NCBI GenBank assembly: GCA_002441395.1
Contig: DJVZ01000028.1
Span: 1,827-19,360 of the forward strand
Length of the DNA: 17,534 bases
Reading direction: 5' to 3'
Source of the DNA: Spirochaetaceae bacterium UBA6243
Lineage (GTDB): Bacteria > Spirochaetota > Spirochaetia > Treponematales > Rectinemataceae
Shown: piece after piece, positions 1 through 6,701 of the stretch
Layout: every line of letters begins with the position of its first letter
Numbering within the stretch: position 1 is the stretch's first letter
Position numbers and translations under genes: made by a program
Notes under the pieces: generated by a model
What the model was told of the DNA's origin: nothing
Seen by the model: the letters and a program-made list of their open reading frames with translations, nothing else
Database searches by the model: none

Positions 1-328
1 GGTGGTCGGAAGGGCTGACAAGTACAAGTTCATCCCGGGGGAGCCCCATCAGGATGAGGGCTATCGCCGGGGCCGTATTCCGGCCTACGGGTTCCAGGAG
101 CCCTTCGACCTTGTCGATCCCCATCCGCGCCATCTGCCTTTCTACAAGCGGCAGGTGTTCGATGTTCGTCGCTACGACAAATTTGTCGCATAGAGGTCTG
201 TTCCGCGACAGTGCTTCCTCGAAAAGCGATTTGTCTTTAAAAAGACGTACGAACTGTTTGGGCGTCTTTTTGCGACTCAGTGGCCATAAACGGGTCCCTG
301 AACCGCCGCACAAGATCAGATTGACCAT
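1..328 (-). CDS. manC: Mannose-1-phosphate guanylyltransferase, N-terminal part (cut by window edge)
   Basis: Transfers GMP from GTP to mannose-1-phosphate to give GDP-mannose in the cytoplasm. The 109 visible residues begin with the sugar-nucleotidyltransferase signature: LCGGSGTRLWPLSR at residues 6-19, followed by KTPKQF, where the Lys contacts the sugar phosphate. Further on are EPVGRNTAPA (79-88) and SPSDH (105-109), matching the family's conserved (L/S)P(A/S)DH that precedes a metal-binding region. The start is the ATG at 328-326, preceded by AGGAG (minus strand) 5-6 nt upstream. It overlaps the end of the GT2 gene by 13 nt, so it is the sixth gene of the glycan operon and supplies the substrate of Gmd encoded upstream. 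The C-terminal part lies beyond the left edge, so I cannot tell whether it is a bifunctional isomerase/guanylyltransferase. The family call is firm. Confidence 0.9.
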   Translation of the reverse strand, partial: MVNLILCGGSGTRLWPLSRKKTPKQFVRLFKDKSLFEEALSRNRPLCDKFVVATNIEHLPLVERQMARMGIDKVEGLLEPVGRNTAPAIALILMGLPRDELVLVSPSDH

Positions 329-1077
329 CGGATTCTCCTGATCAGATATTTGAACAGTGACCACCACCGCAGCGTGGTCTGCCGCCGGGCGGAAATCCAG
401 CCTTCTCTGAGCATTATAGCATAGGTTTCCAACTCGCCCTTCTCCATGGGCCAGAACTTGGCGGAGATTCCCCTGCCTTTCATATAACGTATCAGGGGCT
501 TGTTCAGCACCATGATTTTGCCGCGATGCGCTATCCGAAGCCAGAGTTCGAAATCTTCGGAGTACATCCGCGCTTCATTAAAACATCCCGCGGCCGTCAG
601 AGTGCTTTTTCTAACGACGACACTCGATGTGTATACGATATTATTCGGCAGCAAATCCATGAAGTTGAGGGCAAAACGCTCGGGCCGCAGCAAGAACCGC
701 TTACCGTTCATGGCCGTACAGACGAGATCGAGATTGGGATCCGCTTCCAGAATTTCAAGCTGCGTTCCAAGTTTTCCAGGGAGCCACTGGTCGTCTGCGT
801 CCAGAAAAGCTACATAGTCGCCTCTTGCGGCGCGGATTCCCGCGTTGCGCGCGGCCGCCGGGCCTGAGTTTTTCTGATGTATGATGCGGATGAGCCCCCG
901 GCCGCGGTCCGCCAGCGATTCGGCGACGCAAGCGGTGGAATCGGTAGAACCATCGTCCACAATGATTATTTCAAACTGCTGGCTACCATCCATTTTCTGG
1001 CCAAGCACCGACTCGACGGACTTCCTGAGTGTCCCTTCGGCATTGTATGCCGGAATCAAGACGCTCACCGAGCTCAT
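316..1077 (-). CDS. Family 2 glycosyltransferase (GT-A fold)
   Basis: A 253-residue inverting glycosyltransferase that probably adds one sugar from a nucleotide sugar to a lipid-linked or surface glycan on the inner face of the cytoplasmic membrane. The GT-A hallmarks are clear: SVLIPAYNAE at 5-14, IIIVDDGSTD at 37-46, the SGPAAARNAG segment at 71-80, and the DADD metal/nucleotide motif at 93-96. A later ED pair (MYSEDFELWLR) matches the usual catalytic-base region. There is no transmembrane segment; the C-terminus is very basic and Trp-rich (RRQTTLRWWSLFKYLIRRIRW), which may sit on the membrane. Its ATG overlaps the stop of the GT4 gene as ATGA (4 nt), and its own end overlaps manC by 13 nt, so translational coupling is likely. 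The sugar and acceptor cannot be read from sequence. Mannose or a deoxyhexose is inferred from gmd and manC. Confidence 0.9.
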   Translation of the reverse strand: MSSVSVLIPAYNAEGTLRKSVESVLGQKMDGSQQFEIIIVDDGSTDSTACVAESLADRGRGLIRIIHQKNSGPAAARNAGIRAARGDYVAFLDADDQWLPGKLGTQLEILEADPNLDLVCTAMNGKRFLLRPERFALNFMDLLPNNIVYTSSVVVRKSTLTAAGCFNEARMYSEDFELWLRIAHRGKIMVLNKPLIRYMKGRGISAKFWPMEKGELETYAIMLREGWISARRQTTLRWWSLFKYLIRRIRWSI

Positions 1078-2147
1078 TCACCGGCCCCCAGCCCATGCAG
1101 CAACGCAGACCATTGCTCAAGGATGGGGCCGGCTTCATAACGACGGATATTCTGTCGGGCCGCCGCGCCCATCTGCCTGCGAAGTGTAACATCATCGGCA
1201 AGTCTTCCCATTTTTTCGGCAAGGGCGACAACATCATAGAGCGGAACGACGAAGCCATCGTGGTCGTTTTCAATTATTTCAGAAGGGCCGTCGGGACAGT
1301 CGAAGCTCACGCAAGGGACCCCTGCCGCCATCGCTTCGACAAGGGTCATAGGAAAGCCTTCGTATCCCGAACTCAGAACATACATCGAAGCACCGGCATA
1401 TTCTTCAGCGACATCGTGCGTTGGCGGGAAGATTTCCATTTTGTCCTGAAGCCCAAGCACACATATTTTATCTCTGAGCTCGGCCTCTTTTGATCCTGAG
1501 CCACGTATCCTTAAATACCATCCGGGATGTCTCTGGGCGAATAGGGCAAAAGCATCGATAAGAAGATCAAAACGCTTTTGATCCTCCAGTCTTCCCAGGG
1601 CGAGTATGCGATTTGTATCCAAACTGGCCGCACGTTCGGGAAATTCTGGTACAGGATTAGGAATGGAAACGACCGCCCGAGGTCTGAGCATCTGTCGCCA
1701 GTCTTCGGCGTCCTTTTTAGTCAAGCTTACTATGACGTCACAATAGCGAGCGGCGATTCTGCGGCTCAGGTGTCTTGAAGCATACGCCGCGTTGAAGTGT
1801 TCCCAGGCGATCAGCCTGGGTCTATGCCGCCTTCGCGGAGATGCAACCTTTATGAAATTCTTGATTTCGCCGACTCCGGAGAGAATGATGACATCGGGGG
1901 AGGCTTGTTCGGTAAAACGAAACACGCGTACGTTGGAGGCAAGAAAGGTTCGAATGCCGCCCGCTAGCGGCAGATAGGAAAGCTTTACTTCGGGGTTGTA
2001 GGGGTATCCGCAGGCATTTTGGGGGCGAGGGCGCAGCGACAACACCTCGACCTCCAAACGGGCGGAAAGCCCATTTGCAATGAGATTGGTGACTCGCTCC
2101 GTTCCGGCCCACCCATGGGCATCGTTTATCACAAAGAGGACTTTCAT
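1074..2147 (-). CDS. Family 4 (GT-B fold) glycosyltransferase
   Basis: A 357-residue retaining glycosyltransferase of the GT4 / Glycos_transf_1 type. The N-terminal Rossmann half starts MKVLFVINDAHGWAGTERV, with the glycine-rich AGTERV acceptor-side loop. The C-terminal half has RILALGRLEDQKRFDLLIDAF (about 180-200) and the nucleotide-sugar site GYEGFPMTLVEAMAAGVPCV, with E263 and E271 forming the EX7E motif, followed by DCPDGPSEII. Length is normal for the family. It lies between gmd (4-nt ATGA overlap at its start) and the GT2 gene (4-nt overlap at its end). GT4 enzymes of such clusters often use GDP-mannose or GDP-deoxyhexoses, which fits the neighbours, but donor and acceptor are inference. 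Ribosome binding is weak (GGGA just upstream), consistent with coupling to gmd translation. Confidence 0.92.
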   Translation of the reverse strand: MKVLFVINDAHGWAGTERVTNLIANGLSARLEVEVLSLRPRPQNACGYPYNPEVKLSYLPLAGGIRTFLASNVRVFRFTEQASPDVIILSGVGEIKNFIKVASPRRRHRPRLIAWEHFNAAYASRHLSRRIAARYCDVIVSLTKKDAEDWRQMLRPRAVVSIPNPVPEFPERAASLDTNRILALGRLEDQKRFDLLIDAFALFAQRHPGWYLRIRGSGSKEAELRDKICVLGLQDKMEIFPPTHDVAEEYAGASMYVLSSGYEGFPMTLVEAMAAGVPCVSFDCPDGPSEIIENDHDGFVVPLYDVVALAEKMGRLADDVTLRRQMGAAARQNIRRYEAGPILEQWSALLHGLGAGE

Positions 2148-3238
2148 TCCCGTGGCTCAAAAACGCGATATCCGCCATCTTTCAGATAGCGCTCCTTTTC
2201 CGCTTCCGCCAGGTCGTGTTCCATCATCTCATGGACAAGCCCTTCCAGGCTGTGTCGCGGCACCCAGCCGAGTTTTTCTCTGGCTTTGCTGGCGTCGCCG
2301 AGCAGAAGGTCTACCTCGGTAGGCCGGAAATATACTGGGTCGACTTCTACGAGGATCTTGCCTGTCGCGGAATCGATGCCCTTTTCTTCCAAGCCATTTC
2401 CGCGCCATTCCATCTCGAATCCCGCGTGGCGAAAGGCCATGGTCACGAAATCGCGTATGGTGGTGGTCCTGCCCGTCGCAAGCACATAGTCGTCGGGCTC
2501 GGGCTGCTGAAGAATCCGCCACATGCCTTCCACATAATCCTTGGCGTGACCCCAGTCGCGCTTTGCGTCGAGGTTCCCCAGATAGAGTTTCGGCTCGAGG
2601 CCATACTTGATCCTCGCCGCGGCGCGCGTGATTTTTCTCGTCACGAAGGTCTCGCCGCGAACCGGCGACTCATGATTGAACAGGATTCCGTTGCTGGCGT
2701 GCATGCCGTAGGCCTCGCGGTAATTGACTGTAATCCAGTAGGCATAGAGCTTGGCTACCGCATAGGGGCTGCGCGGATAGAATGGCGTCGTTTCCCTCTG
2801 AGGCGTCTCCCGAATCATGCCGAAGAGCTCCGATGTGGACGCCTGGTAGAACCGCGTCTTTTCCTCCAGACCGAGCAACCGGATAGCCTCCAGCAACCGC
2901 AGCGTTCCAAGGCCGTCGGTATTTGCCGTATACTCGGGCGTATCGAAAGACACCTTGACGTGGCTTTGAGCCGCCAGGTTGTAGATCTCGTCCGGCTCAA
3001 TCTCCCCGACCAGCCGGATAAGGTTTGTGCTGTCAGTGAGGTCCCCGTAATGTAGTCTGAAATGATTGTCCGGATCGTGGGGATCCTTGTAGAGATGATC
3101 GATGCGCTGGGTATTGAAACTTGAACTCCTGCGCTTTATTCCATGGACCGTATATCCTTTTTCAAGCAAAAGTTGCACGAGATAGGAACCATCCTGGCCG
3201 GTCACCCCTGTAATAAGTGCCGTCTTTGTCTTTTCCAT
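2144..3238 (-). CDS. gmd: GDP-mannose 4,6-dehydratase
   Basis: Converts GDP-mannose to GDP-4-keto-6-deoxymannose with bound NADP+, the branch point to GDP-fucose, GDP-rhamnose, GDP-perosamine and relatives. It is an extended short-chain dehydrogenase of 364 residues, the usual length. The nucleotide loop GVTGQDGSYL is at 11-20, GDLTDS at 65-70, and NLAAQSHVKVSF at 87-98. The catalytic STSELFG (134-140, with E137) and YAVAK (Y159, K163) are intact. RRSSSFNTQRIDHLY near residue 37-50 and NHESPVRGETFVTRKI are diagnostic of Gmd against other SDR dehydratases. The ATG at 3238 shares one base with the stop of the upstream gene (TAATG) and has GGAGGG 8 nt before it. No reductase or aminotransferase that would consume the product is in the window. 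Confidence 0.97.
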   Translation of the reverse strand: MEKTKTALITGVTGQDGSYLVQLLLEKGYTVHGIKRRSSSFNTQRIDHLYKDPHDPDNHFRLHYGDLTDSTNLIRLVGEIEPDEIYNLAAQSHVKVSFDTPEYTANTDGLGTLRLLEAIRLLGLEEKTRFYQASTSELFGMIRETPQRETTPFYPRSPYAVAKLYAYWITVNYREAYGMHASNGILFNHESPVRGETFVTRKITRAAARIKYGLEPKLYLGNLDAKRDWGHAKDYVEGMWRILQQPEPDDYVLATGRTTTIRDFVTMAFRHAGFEMEWRGNGLEEKGIDSATGKILVEVDPVYFRPTEVDLLLGDASKAREKLGWVPRHSLEGLVHEMMEHDLAEAEKERYLKDGGYRVFEPRE

Positions 3239-4035
3239 TATTCATTTCCCTCCAGTGGCGAGATTTTCTGTGTGATGTACGTAAAAAATGACTCGGCCCG
3301 GCCCATGAGTGAAGGTTCCAGCCGGTCACGAAAAAGTCCAAACAGGTCAAAAGCCTTGACCGCCCCGATCCCGTACACATAAAACCTGTCTTCCTGAAGG
3401 AAGATGTACAGCTCCCATGCCATGTTATTGGGGGCCACGGCCCGGAAATGTTGATATGTATAGACGATAGTATCCAGATTGACCGCGGAAAAACGCAGCG
3501 CCCCCGCCTCAAGTCTGTAGTCGTAACGCGCCCGGAATTCATCGAATGGTTCCATATGTTGGCGCACCTCGATCGACTCAGCGTTGCCCGTTCCAGCCGT
3601 TTTCCGGTCCAGCACCTCCATTTTGTCGAACAGTGCATAGCTTGTCTTTTGCCTTTGCGACCAATAGGGTATGTTGACATAGCCTTGGACATCTGAGAGA
3701 GCTTCGGCGATCCGGTTCAGTGTACTTTCAGTCTTCGCCGCGTTCTTTATGGGAACAATAGCCATAAATTCCACCGTGTAATTAGGGTGCAAGTCCCGGA
3801 GACGCTTTACGATTTCCTTGGCCCCGCTGTCTTCCCGAGCGAGACTGAGACTGTCCGAGGCCTTGAGCGGGCGGATCACAAGCTCTCCCCGTTCCAACAT
3901 CGACGCTTCGGCGGCTGAAAGGTTGCGGAACACTCCCGCGTAACCGGAATCAGCGTCTGCGGCTGTCAGCGATACGACAGATATGACCAACGTCATCAGA
4001 AAGGCGAGGGGAAACGCGGTTCGGACAGATTTCAC
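3238..4035 (-). CDS. Secreted protein of unknown function
   Basis: A 265-residue protein I cannot assign. A signal peptide is clear: basic MKSVR, a hydrophobic stretch at about 8-24, and likely cleavage after TAADA near 25-28. The mature part is a mixed alpha/beta, moderately charged, soluble-looking domain with several aromatic beta-like segments (for example NIPYWSQR, TIVYTYQHF, WELYIFLQEDRFYVYGIG) and no Cys, metal motif or membrane segment. It may belong to one of the uncharacterised secreted DUF families seen in spirochaetes (DUF6675 came to mind), but I cannot confirm that. The start is GTG at 4035, with GAGGAG 5 nt upstream inside the 3' end of the barrel gene, only 9 nt away. Tight packing between an outer-membrane barrel and gmd suggests it works in the periplasm or at the surface with the glycan. 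Confidence 0.85.
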   Translation of the reverse strand: MKSVRTAFPLAFLMTLVISVVSLTAADADSGYAGVFRNLSAAEASMLERGELVIRPLKASDSLSLAREDSGAKEIVKRLRDLHPNYTVEFMAIVPIKNAAKTESTLNRIAEALSDVQGYVNIPYWSQRQKTSYALFDKMEVLDRKTAGTGNAESIEVRQHMEPFDEFRARYDYRLEAGALRFSAVNLDTIVYTYQHFRAVAPNNMAWELYIFLQEDRFYVYGIGAVKAFDLFGLFRDRLEPSLMGRAESFFTYITQKISPLEGNE

Positions 4036-4044
4036 TTCAACTCC

Positions 4045-5538
4045 TCAGAAAAAAAGTCCCAACCCGAAGAATATCTCATACGGGGAGCCTCCGTCACGAG
4101 GGCTCGGCGCTGTCAGGGATTTGTTCCTTATTACCGCATCCAGGTCCAGGGCGGCGCTCGCCCTGACAATGAAGGTCCTCATCCTCAAGGGGTACACGGA
4201 GAATTCCAGACCGGCCGTATACCAGGCGCTGTCCAGAAATGTGTCGCCAAGGTTCTTGCGGCAATACCCAAGATCGACGAATGGGGTGGTCTGAAGTTCA
4301 AAGTCGAACCAATTTTTGCCAATAATGACGTGTGTGGGAAAGTCGAAGAGCTTGAGGGGCATCTGCAGGTTCAGAAAGGCCGCCGAGCCGCCCCACAGGC
4401 GTGCATCGACTATGCCCCGCATGTAGGAACCCAAGTCGGTCCTTATGGTGTTGGTGAAGCTGTGGAAGCCGACAAAGCGAGCTTCGAATCCGATCAGGCC
4501 TTTGCTGGTGGCATGGTAGAAAAAGTTGGCATCGATATCGATCTGAGGAACAGCCGTCATCAGGTTATAGGCATCGGTATTGGTCAGGCTGGCGGCCATC
4601 CCTCTGCGCATGTTGTTGATCCAATCGATCCGGCTGAAATGGAGGCCATGGGAGAAGGTAAGCTTGAAGCCCTTCCTGTCATCCCGAACCATTTCTCCCG
4701 GACGCCAGTTGAGGGAAGCGGTGAGCGCCGGAACATAGGAGACGCTTCCATACCTCCCGACAGGAAATCCGGTGGGCAGCGAAGACGACGCGGTCAGGGA
4801 AGAAACAAGGAAGTAAGGATCGCTGTCGTTGTCAACTTCGTCAGGGTTGAACTGAAGTCCCTGATTCGCGCTCAGGTTGATCGGGTAGGAGCGGGTTGGT
4901 AACAAGACCGAAAACCCGAGGTTCGAAATCGAGGAAGTCGGCCTGCCGTCGGCATGTACGGCGAGGTCCTCGTAGACGCTGAAGCCCGCATCGTAGCCTG
5001 CGAGCTGGAATGGCAGGTTCATGCTGGCGAGCCCGCCGTAGGAATGGCGGCCGATTGGGTCGATTGCATAATCGATGTTGAGGATCAGCACCTGCATTGA
5101 GCCGAAAAAATTGTAGTCTCGCCCCCGCGCACTCAACACAAGCCCGTCGTTTGAATCATACTTAAAGTAAGGCAAGGCGACGACATTCCAGGAATCTTTG
5201 GTAATAAAAGTGATATCGATGAAGACACGTCCATCATCACCCTTTTCAAGCGTATACTCGGCCTTGACTTCCGCAAGCACGCGTTCGTTCAGTAAGACCT
5301 GCCTACGCTGTTCGAGATAGCTTTCGAACTCTTCCAGAGTGGCAAATTCGGTGCCGAGATCGATATTGGCCTTTTGGCGCAAGACGCGCTCCATCGTGGA
5401 ACCCGTTATCTTGAAGGATACGCTGCGAACCGTATAGACCACACGGCTTTCTCCCTCCGAGGGACTTTCTCCTTCAGGGAATGCAAATGGCGCGCAGATG
5501 ATCAACAAAATTACAAGGAAGAATCCTGGTTTATGCAT
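4045..5538 (-). CDS. Omp85-like outer-membrane beta-barrel with one POTRA-like domain
   Basis: A 497-residue probable outer-membrane protein. The signal peptide is MHKPG then a hydrophobic core to about 20. Residues 34-115 look like one POTRA repeat: a VRSVSFKITGST strand, a helix around FATLEEFESYLEQRRQVLLNE, and strands ending in RVFIDITFITKDSW. From about 118 to the end there are many short alternating strands typical of a 16-strand barrel, including LVLSARGRDYNFFG, which resembles the first barrel strands of BamA-like proteins. The last residues, EIFFGLGLFF, give the terminal aromatic recognised by the BAM machinery. BamA itself has five POTRA domains, so this is not BamA; a small surface-antigen-type Omp85 member fits better. 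It is the first gene of the glycan operon, with a likely promoter at 5614-5642. GGGG sits 5 nt before the ATG as a modest ribosome site. Substrate and role are unknown. Confidence 0.82.
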   Translation of the reverse strand: MHKPGFFLVILLIICAPFAFPEGESPSEGESRVVYTVRSVSFKITGSTMERVLRQKANIDLGTEFATLEEFESYLEQRRQVLLNERVLAEVKAEYTLEKGDDGRVFIDITFITKDSWNVVALPYFKYDSNDGLVLSARGRDYNFFGSMQVLILNIDYAIDPIGRHSYGGLASMNLPFQLAGYDAGFSVYEDLAVHADGRPTSSISNLGFSVLLPTRSYPINLSANQGLQFNPDEVDNDSDPYFLVSSLTASSSLPTGFPVGRYGSVSYVPALTASLNWRPGEMVRDDRKGFKLTFSHGLHFSRIDWINNMRRGMAASLTNTDAYNLMTAVPQIDIDANFFYHATSKGLIGFEARFVGFHSFTNTIRTDLGSYMRGIVDARLWGGSAAFLNLQMPLKLFDFPTHVIIGKNWFDFELQTTPFVDLGYCRKNLGDTFLDSAWYTAGLEFSVYPLRMRTFIVRASAALDLDAVIRNKSLTAPSPRDGGSPYEIFFGLGLFF

Positions 5539-5613
5539 GACAACCCCACATCGTTTCTTTTGGCCTTTTATTTTTCTCTGTTTTCCTGAAGAAATACACC
5601 GCGATGGAGAGTT

Positions 5614-5642
5614 ATTATTGCATTTTGCCTTATCTTTGACAA
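5614..5642 (-). promoter_or_regulatory. Sigma70-like promoter of the envelope/glycan operon
   Basis: On the minus strand, TTGTCA (5642-5637) and AATAAT (5619-5614) are separated by 17 nt; each differs from consensus at one base. The predicted start of transcription is near 5607, leaving a leader of about 69 nt before the barrel gene's ATG at 5538. It is the only good match in the 252-nt gap between msrA and the barrel gene. Confidence 0.6.
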
Positions 5643-5740
5643 TTATCCTGAGGTTTTGGAGCGAATTTGCCGCATTTTAAAGTGCTTTTCCCGGCATTCT
5701 CCGTTTTATCTGCGGAGAGAGGCGGACCCCGAAGGCAGGA

Positions 5741-5773
5741 TAAGAGAAAGACGCTGGCAAGCTTTACTCAGCG
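5741..5773 (-). terminator. Possible weak intrinsic terminator of msrA
   Basis: Downstream of the msrA stop on the minus strand, CGCTG (5773-5769) can pair with CAGCG (5756-5752) around a 12-nt loop, followed by the pyrimidine-rich run TCTTTCTCTTA (5751-5741). The stem is short and the T run is interrupted, so this is a tentative call. The rest of 5539-5790 holds the operon promoter and nothing else I can support. Confidence 0.3.
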
Positions 5774-5790
5774 CGCGGTGGCCGGTGAAT

Positions 5791-6525
5791 TCATTTCGCC
5801 TGGAACACCTTTTCGACCTTTGGCGTGATAATCACCTGACAGTAGCCATAATCGGGGTTGTTGCTGTAGAAATCCTGATGATAGTCCTCGGCTGGCCAGA
5901 AAAGGCCGGCAGGCCGGACCTCGGTGACAATGGGGACGGGCCATTCTTCCTGTTGTGCCCGGATTGATTTCTGAGCTTCGGCTTTTTGTGTGTCATTGAG
6001 ATAAAAAACAGCGGAACGGTACTGCGGACCGACATCATAACCTTGGCGATCCTTAGTGGTAGGATCGTGGATGTGCCAGAAGATGTCGAGTAGTTCGCCG
6101 TAGCTTACTTTGGCGGGGTCGAAAAGAATGAGCACGGATTCGGCGTACCCTGTGGTTCCTGTTGACACCTCTTCATACGTTGGTGATGGCGCTGATCCTC
6201 CTTCGTAACCGCTTATGACATCTTCGACGCCGGGCACGAGTTCGTAAACTCCCTCGAGGCACCAGAAGCAACCGCCAGCGAGGATCGCGTACTGAAGGCC
6301 ATCGGTGCGCACAATATTGACGGGCATACCGAATTGTTCTTCAATGCGGGGGCCATCCTTGCCCTGGGCAGGAGTGGTCCGTGGTCCCAGAAGGGGCGGC
6401 TTCGCGTTTTTAGCTGAGGCGAGAGCGGAATTCATGGATTCGATTGAGTCGGAGCCTTTGGATGCACATGAGAACAGAAAAAAACTAAGTACTATAGATA
6501 GAACTGCATAAATCCTGAATTTCAT
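5791..6525 (-). CDS. msrA: Peptide-methionine (S)-S-oxide reductase, lipoprotein form
   Basis: Reduces the S-epimer of methionine sulfoxide in proteins. Numbered from the ATG at 6525 (244 residues), residues 1-20 are a lipoprotein signal, MKFRIYAVLS then a hydrophobic core and lipobox LFSC with C20 as the lipidated Cys. A flexible Ser/Ala/Pro-rich linker follows to about 65. The MsrA domain has GGCFWCLEG at 84-92 with catalytic C86 and a nearby C89, then GYEGG (107-111), YAESVLI, FWHIHDPTTKDRQGYDVGPQYRS, and YHQDF near 215-219. GYCQ (C229) supplies a possible resolving Cys. The frame opens eight codons earlier at a TTG, which I reject because the ATG gives an ideal lipoprotein signal. No Shine-Dalgarno sequence precedes either start, and TATAAT lies only 3 nt before the ATG. 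Envelope placement is inferred from the lipobox; most MsrA proteins are cytoplasmic. Confidence 0.94.
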   Translation of the reverse strand: MKFRIYAVLSIVLSFFLFSCASKGSDSIESMNSALASAKNAKPPLLGPRTTPAQGKDGPRIEEQFGMPVNIVRTDGLQYAILAGGCFWCLEGVYELVPGVEDVISGYEGGSAPSPTYEEVSTGTTGYAESVLILFDPAKVSYGELLDIFWHIHDPTTKDRQGYDVGPQYRSAVFYLNDTQKAEAQKSIRAQQEEWPVPIVTEVRPAGLFWPAEDYHQDFYSNNPDYGYCQVIITPKVEKVFQAK

Positions 6526-6536
6526 ACTATTATAGT
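6526..6536. repeat. 11-bp perfect palindrome touching the msrA start codon
   Basis: ACTATTATAGT is a perfect palindrome (central T/A excluded) ending at the base before the msrA ATG on the minus strand, and it contains the TATAAT-like hexamer at 6534-6529. It may be an operator, or only a chance palindrome in AT-rich sequence. Confidence 0.35.
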
Positions 6537-6598
6537 AATATAATTTCAATGCATGAGCAAATATTGAAAAGGTAACGGCTTAGTCAATTCTATATGCG

Positions 6599-6627
6599 TT
6601 TACTCAACTATTTGTTTTTCTGATAAT
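6599..6627 (+). promoter_or_regulatory. Possible promoter for the TetR-hydrolase-SIMPL operon
   Basis: TTTACT (6599-6604) and GATAAT (6622-6627) are 17 nt apart, giving a predicted start near 6634 and a 68-nt leader. A second candidate, TTGACA at 6660-6665 with TATATA at 6686-6691 (20-nt spacer), would give an almost leaderless message for the ATG at 6702. Sequence alone does not decide between them. Confidence 0.35.
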
Positions 6628-6655
6628 GAATTCTTACACAATACATAATCTTTTT

Positions 6656-6689
6656 TATATTGACATAGCTGCATGCTTCCCCCAATATA
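6656..6689. repeat. Inverted repeat upstream of the TetR gene, candidate operator
   Basis: TATATTG (6656-6662) and CAATATA (6683-6689) form a 7-bp inverted repeat with a 20-nt gap, and a further CAATATT copy follows at 6695-6701 directly before the regulator's ATG. The arms cover the TTGACA and TATATA hexamers, where an autorepressor of this family would be expected to bind. The region is AT-rich, so chance matches are more likely than usual. Confidence 0.35.
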
Positions 6690-6701
6690 TAAAACAATAT
6701 T

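Noticed and set aside
2216..3055. A 279-codon plus-strand open frame antisense to gmd
   Set aside because: It lies wholly within a full-length, motif-complete gmd and shows no domain; long antisense frames are common in GC-rich genes.
5698..5718. Hairpin TCTCCG/CGGAGA with a 9-nt loop between msrA and the barrel gene
   Set aside because: No T run follows it on either strand, so it is not a convincing terminator, and it lies upstream of the promoter call with no clear role.
6526..6549. Upstream TTG start for msrA adding eight residues
   Set aside because: It would put LYYYNS before an otherwise ideal lipoprotein signal starting at the ATG at 6525, and it has no ribosome site.
6480..6701. AT-rich segment as a sign of horizontal transfer or an origin
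   Set aside because: The low GC is limited to a divergent promoter region and the signal-peptide end of msrA; there are no DnaA-box clusters, integrase genes or flanking repeats.
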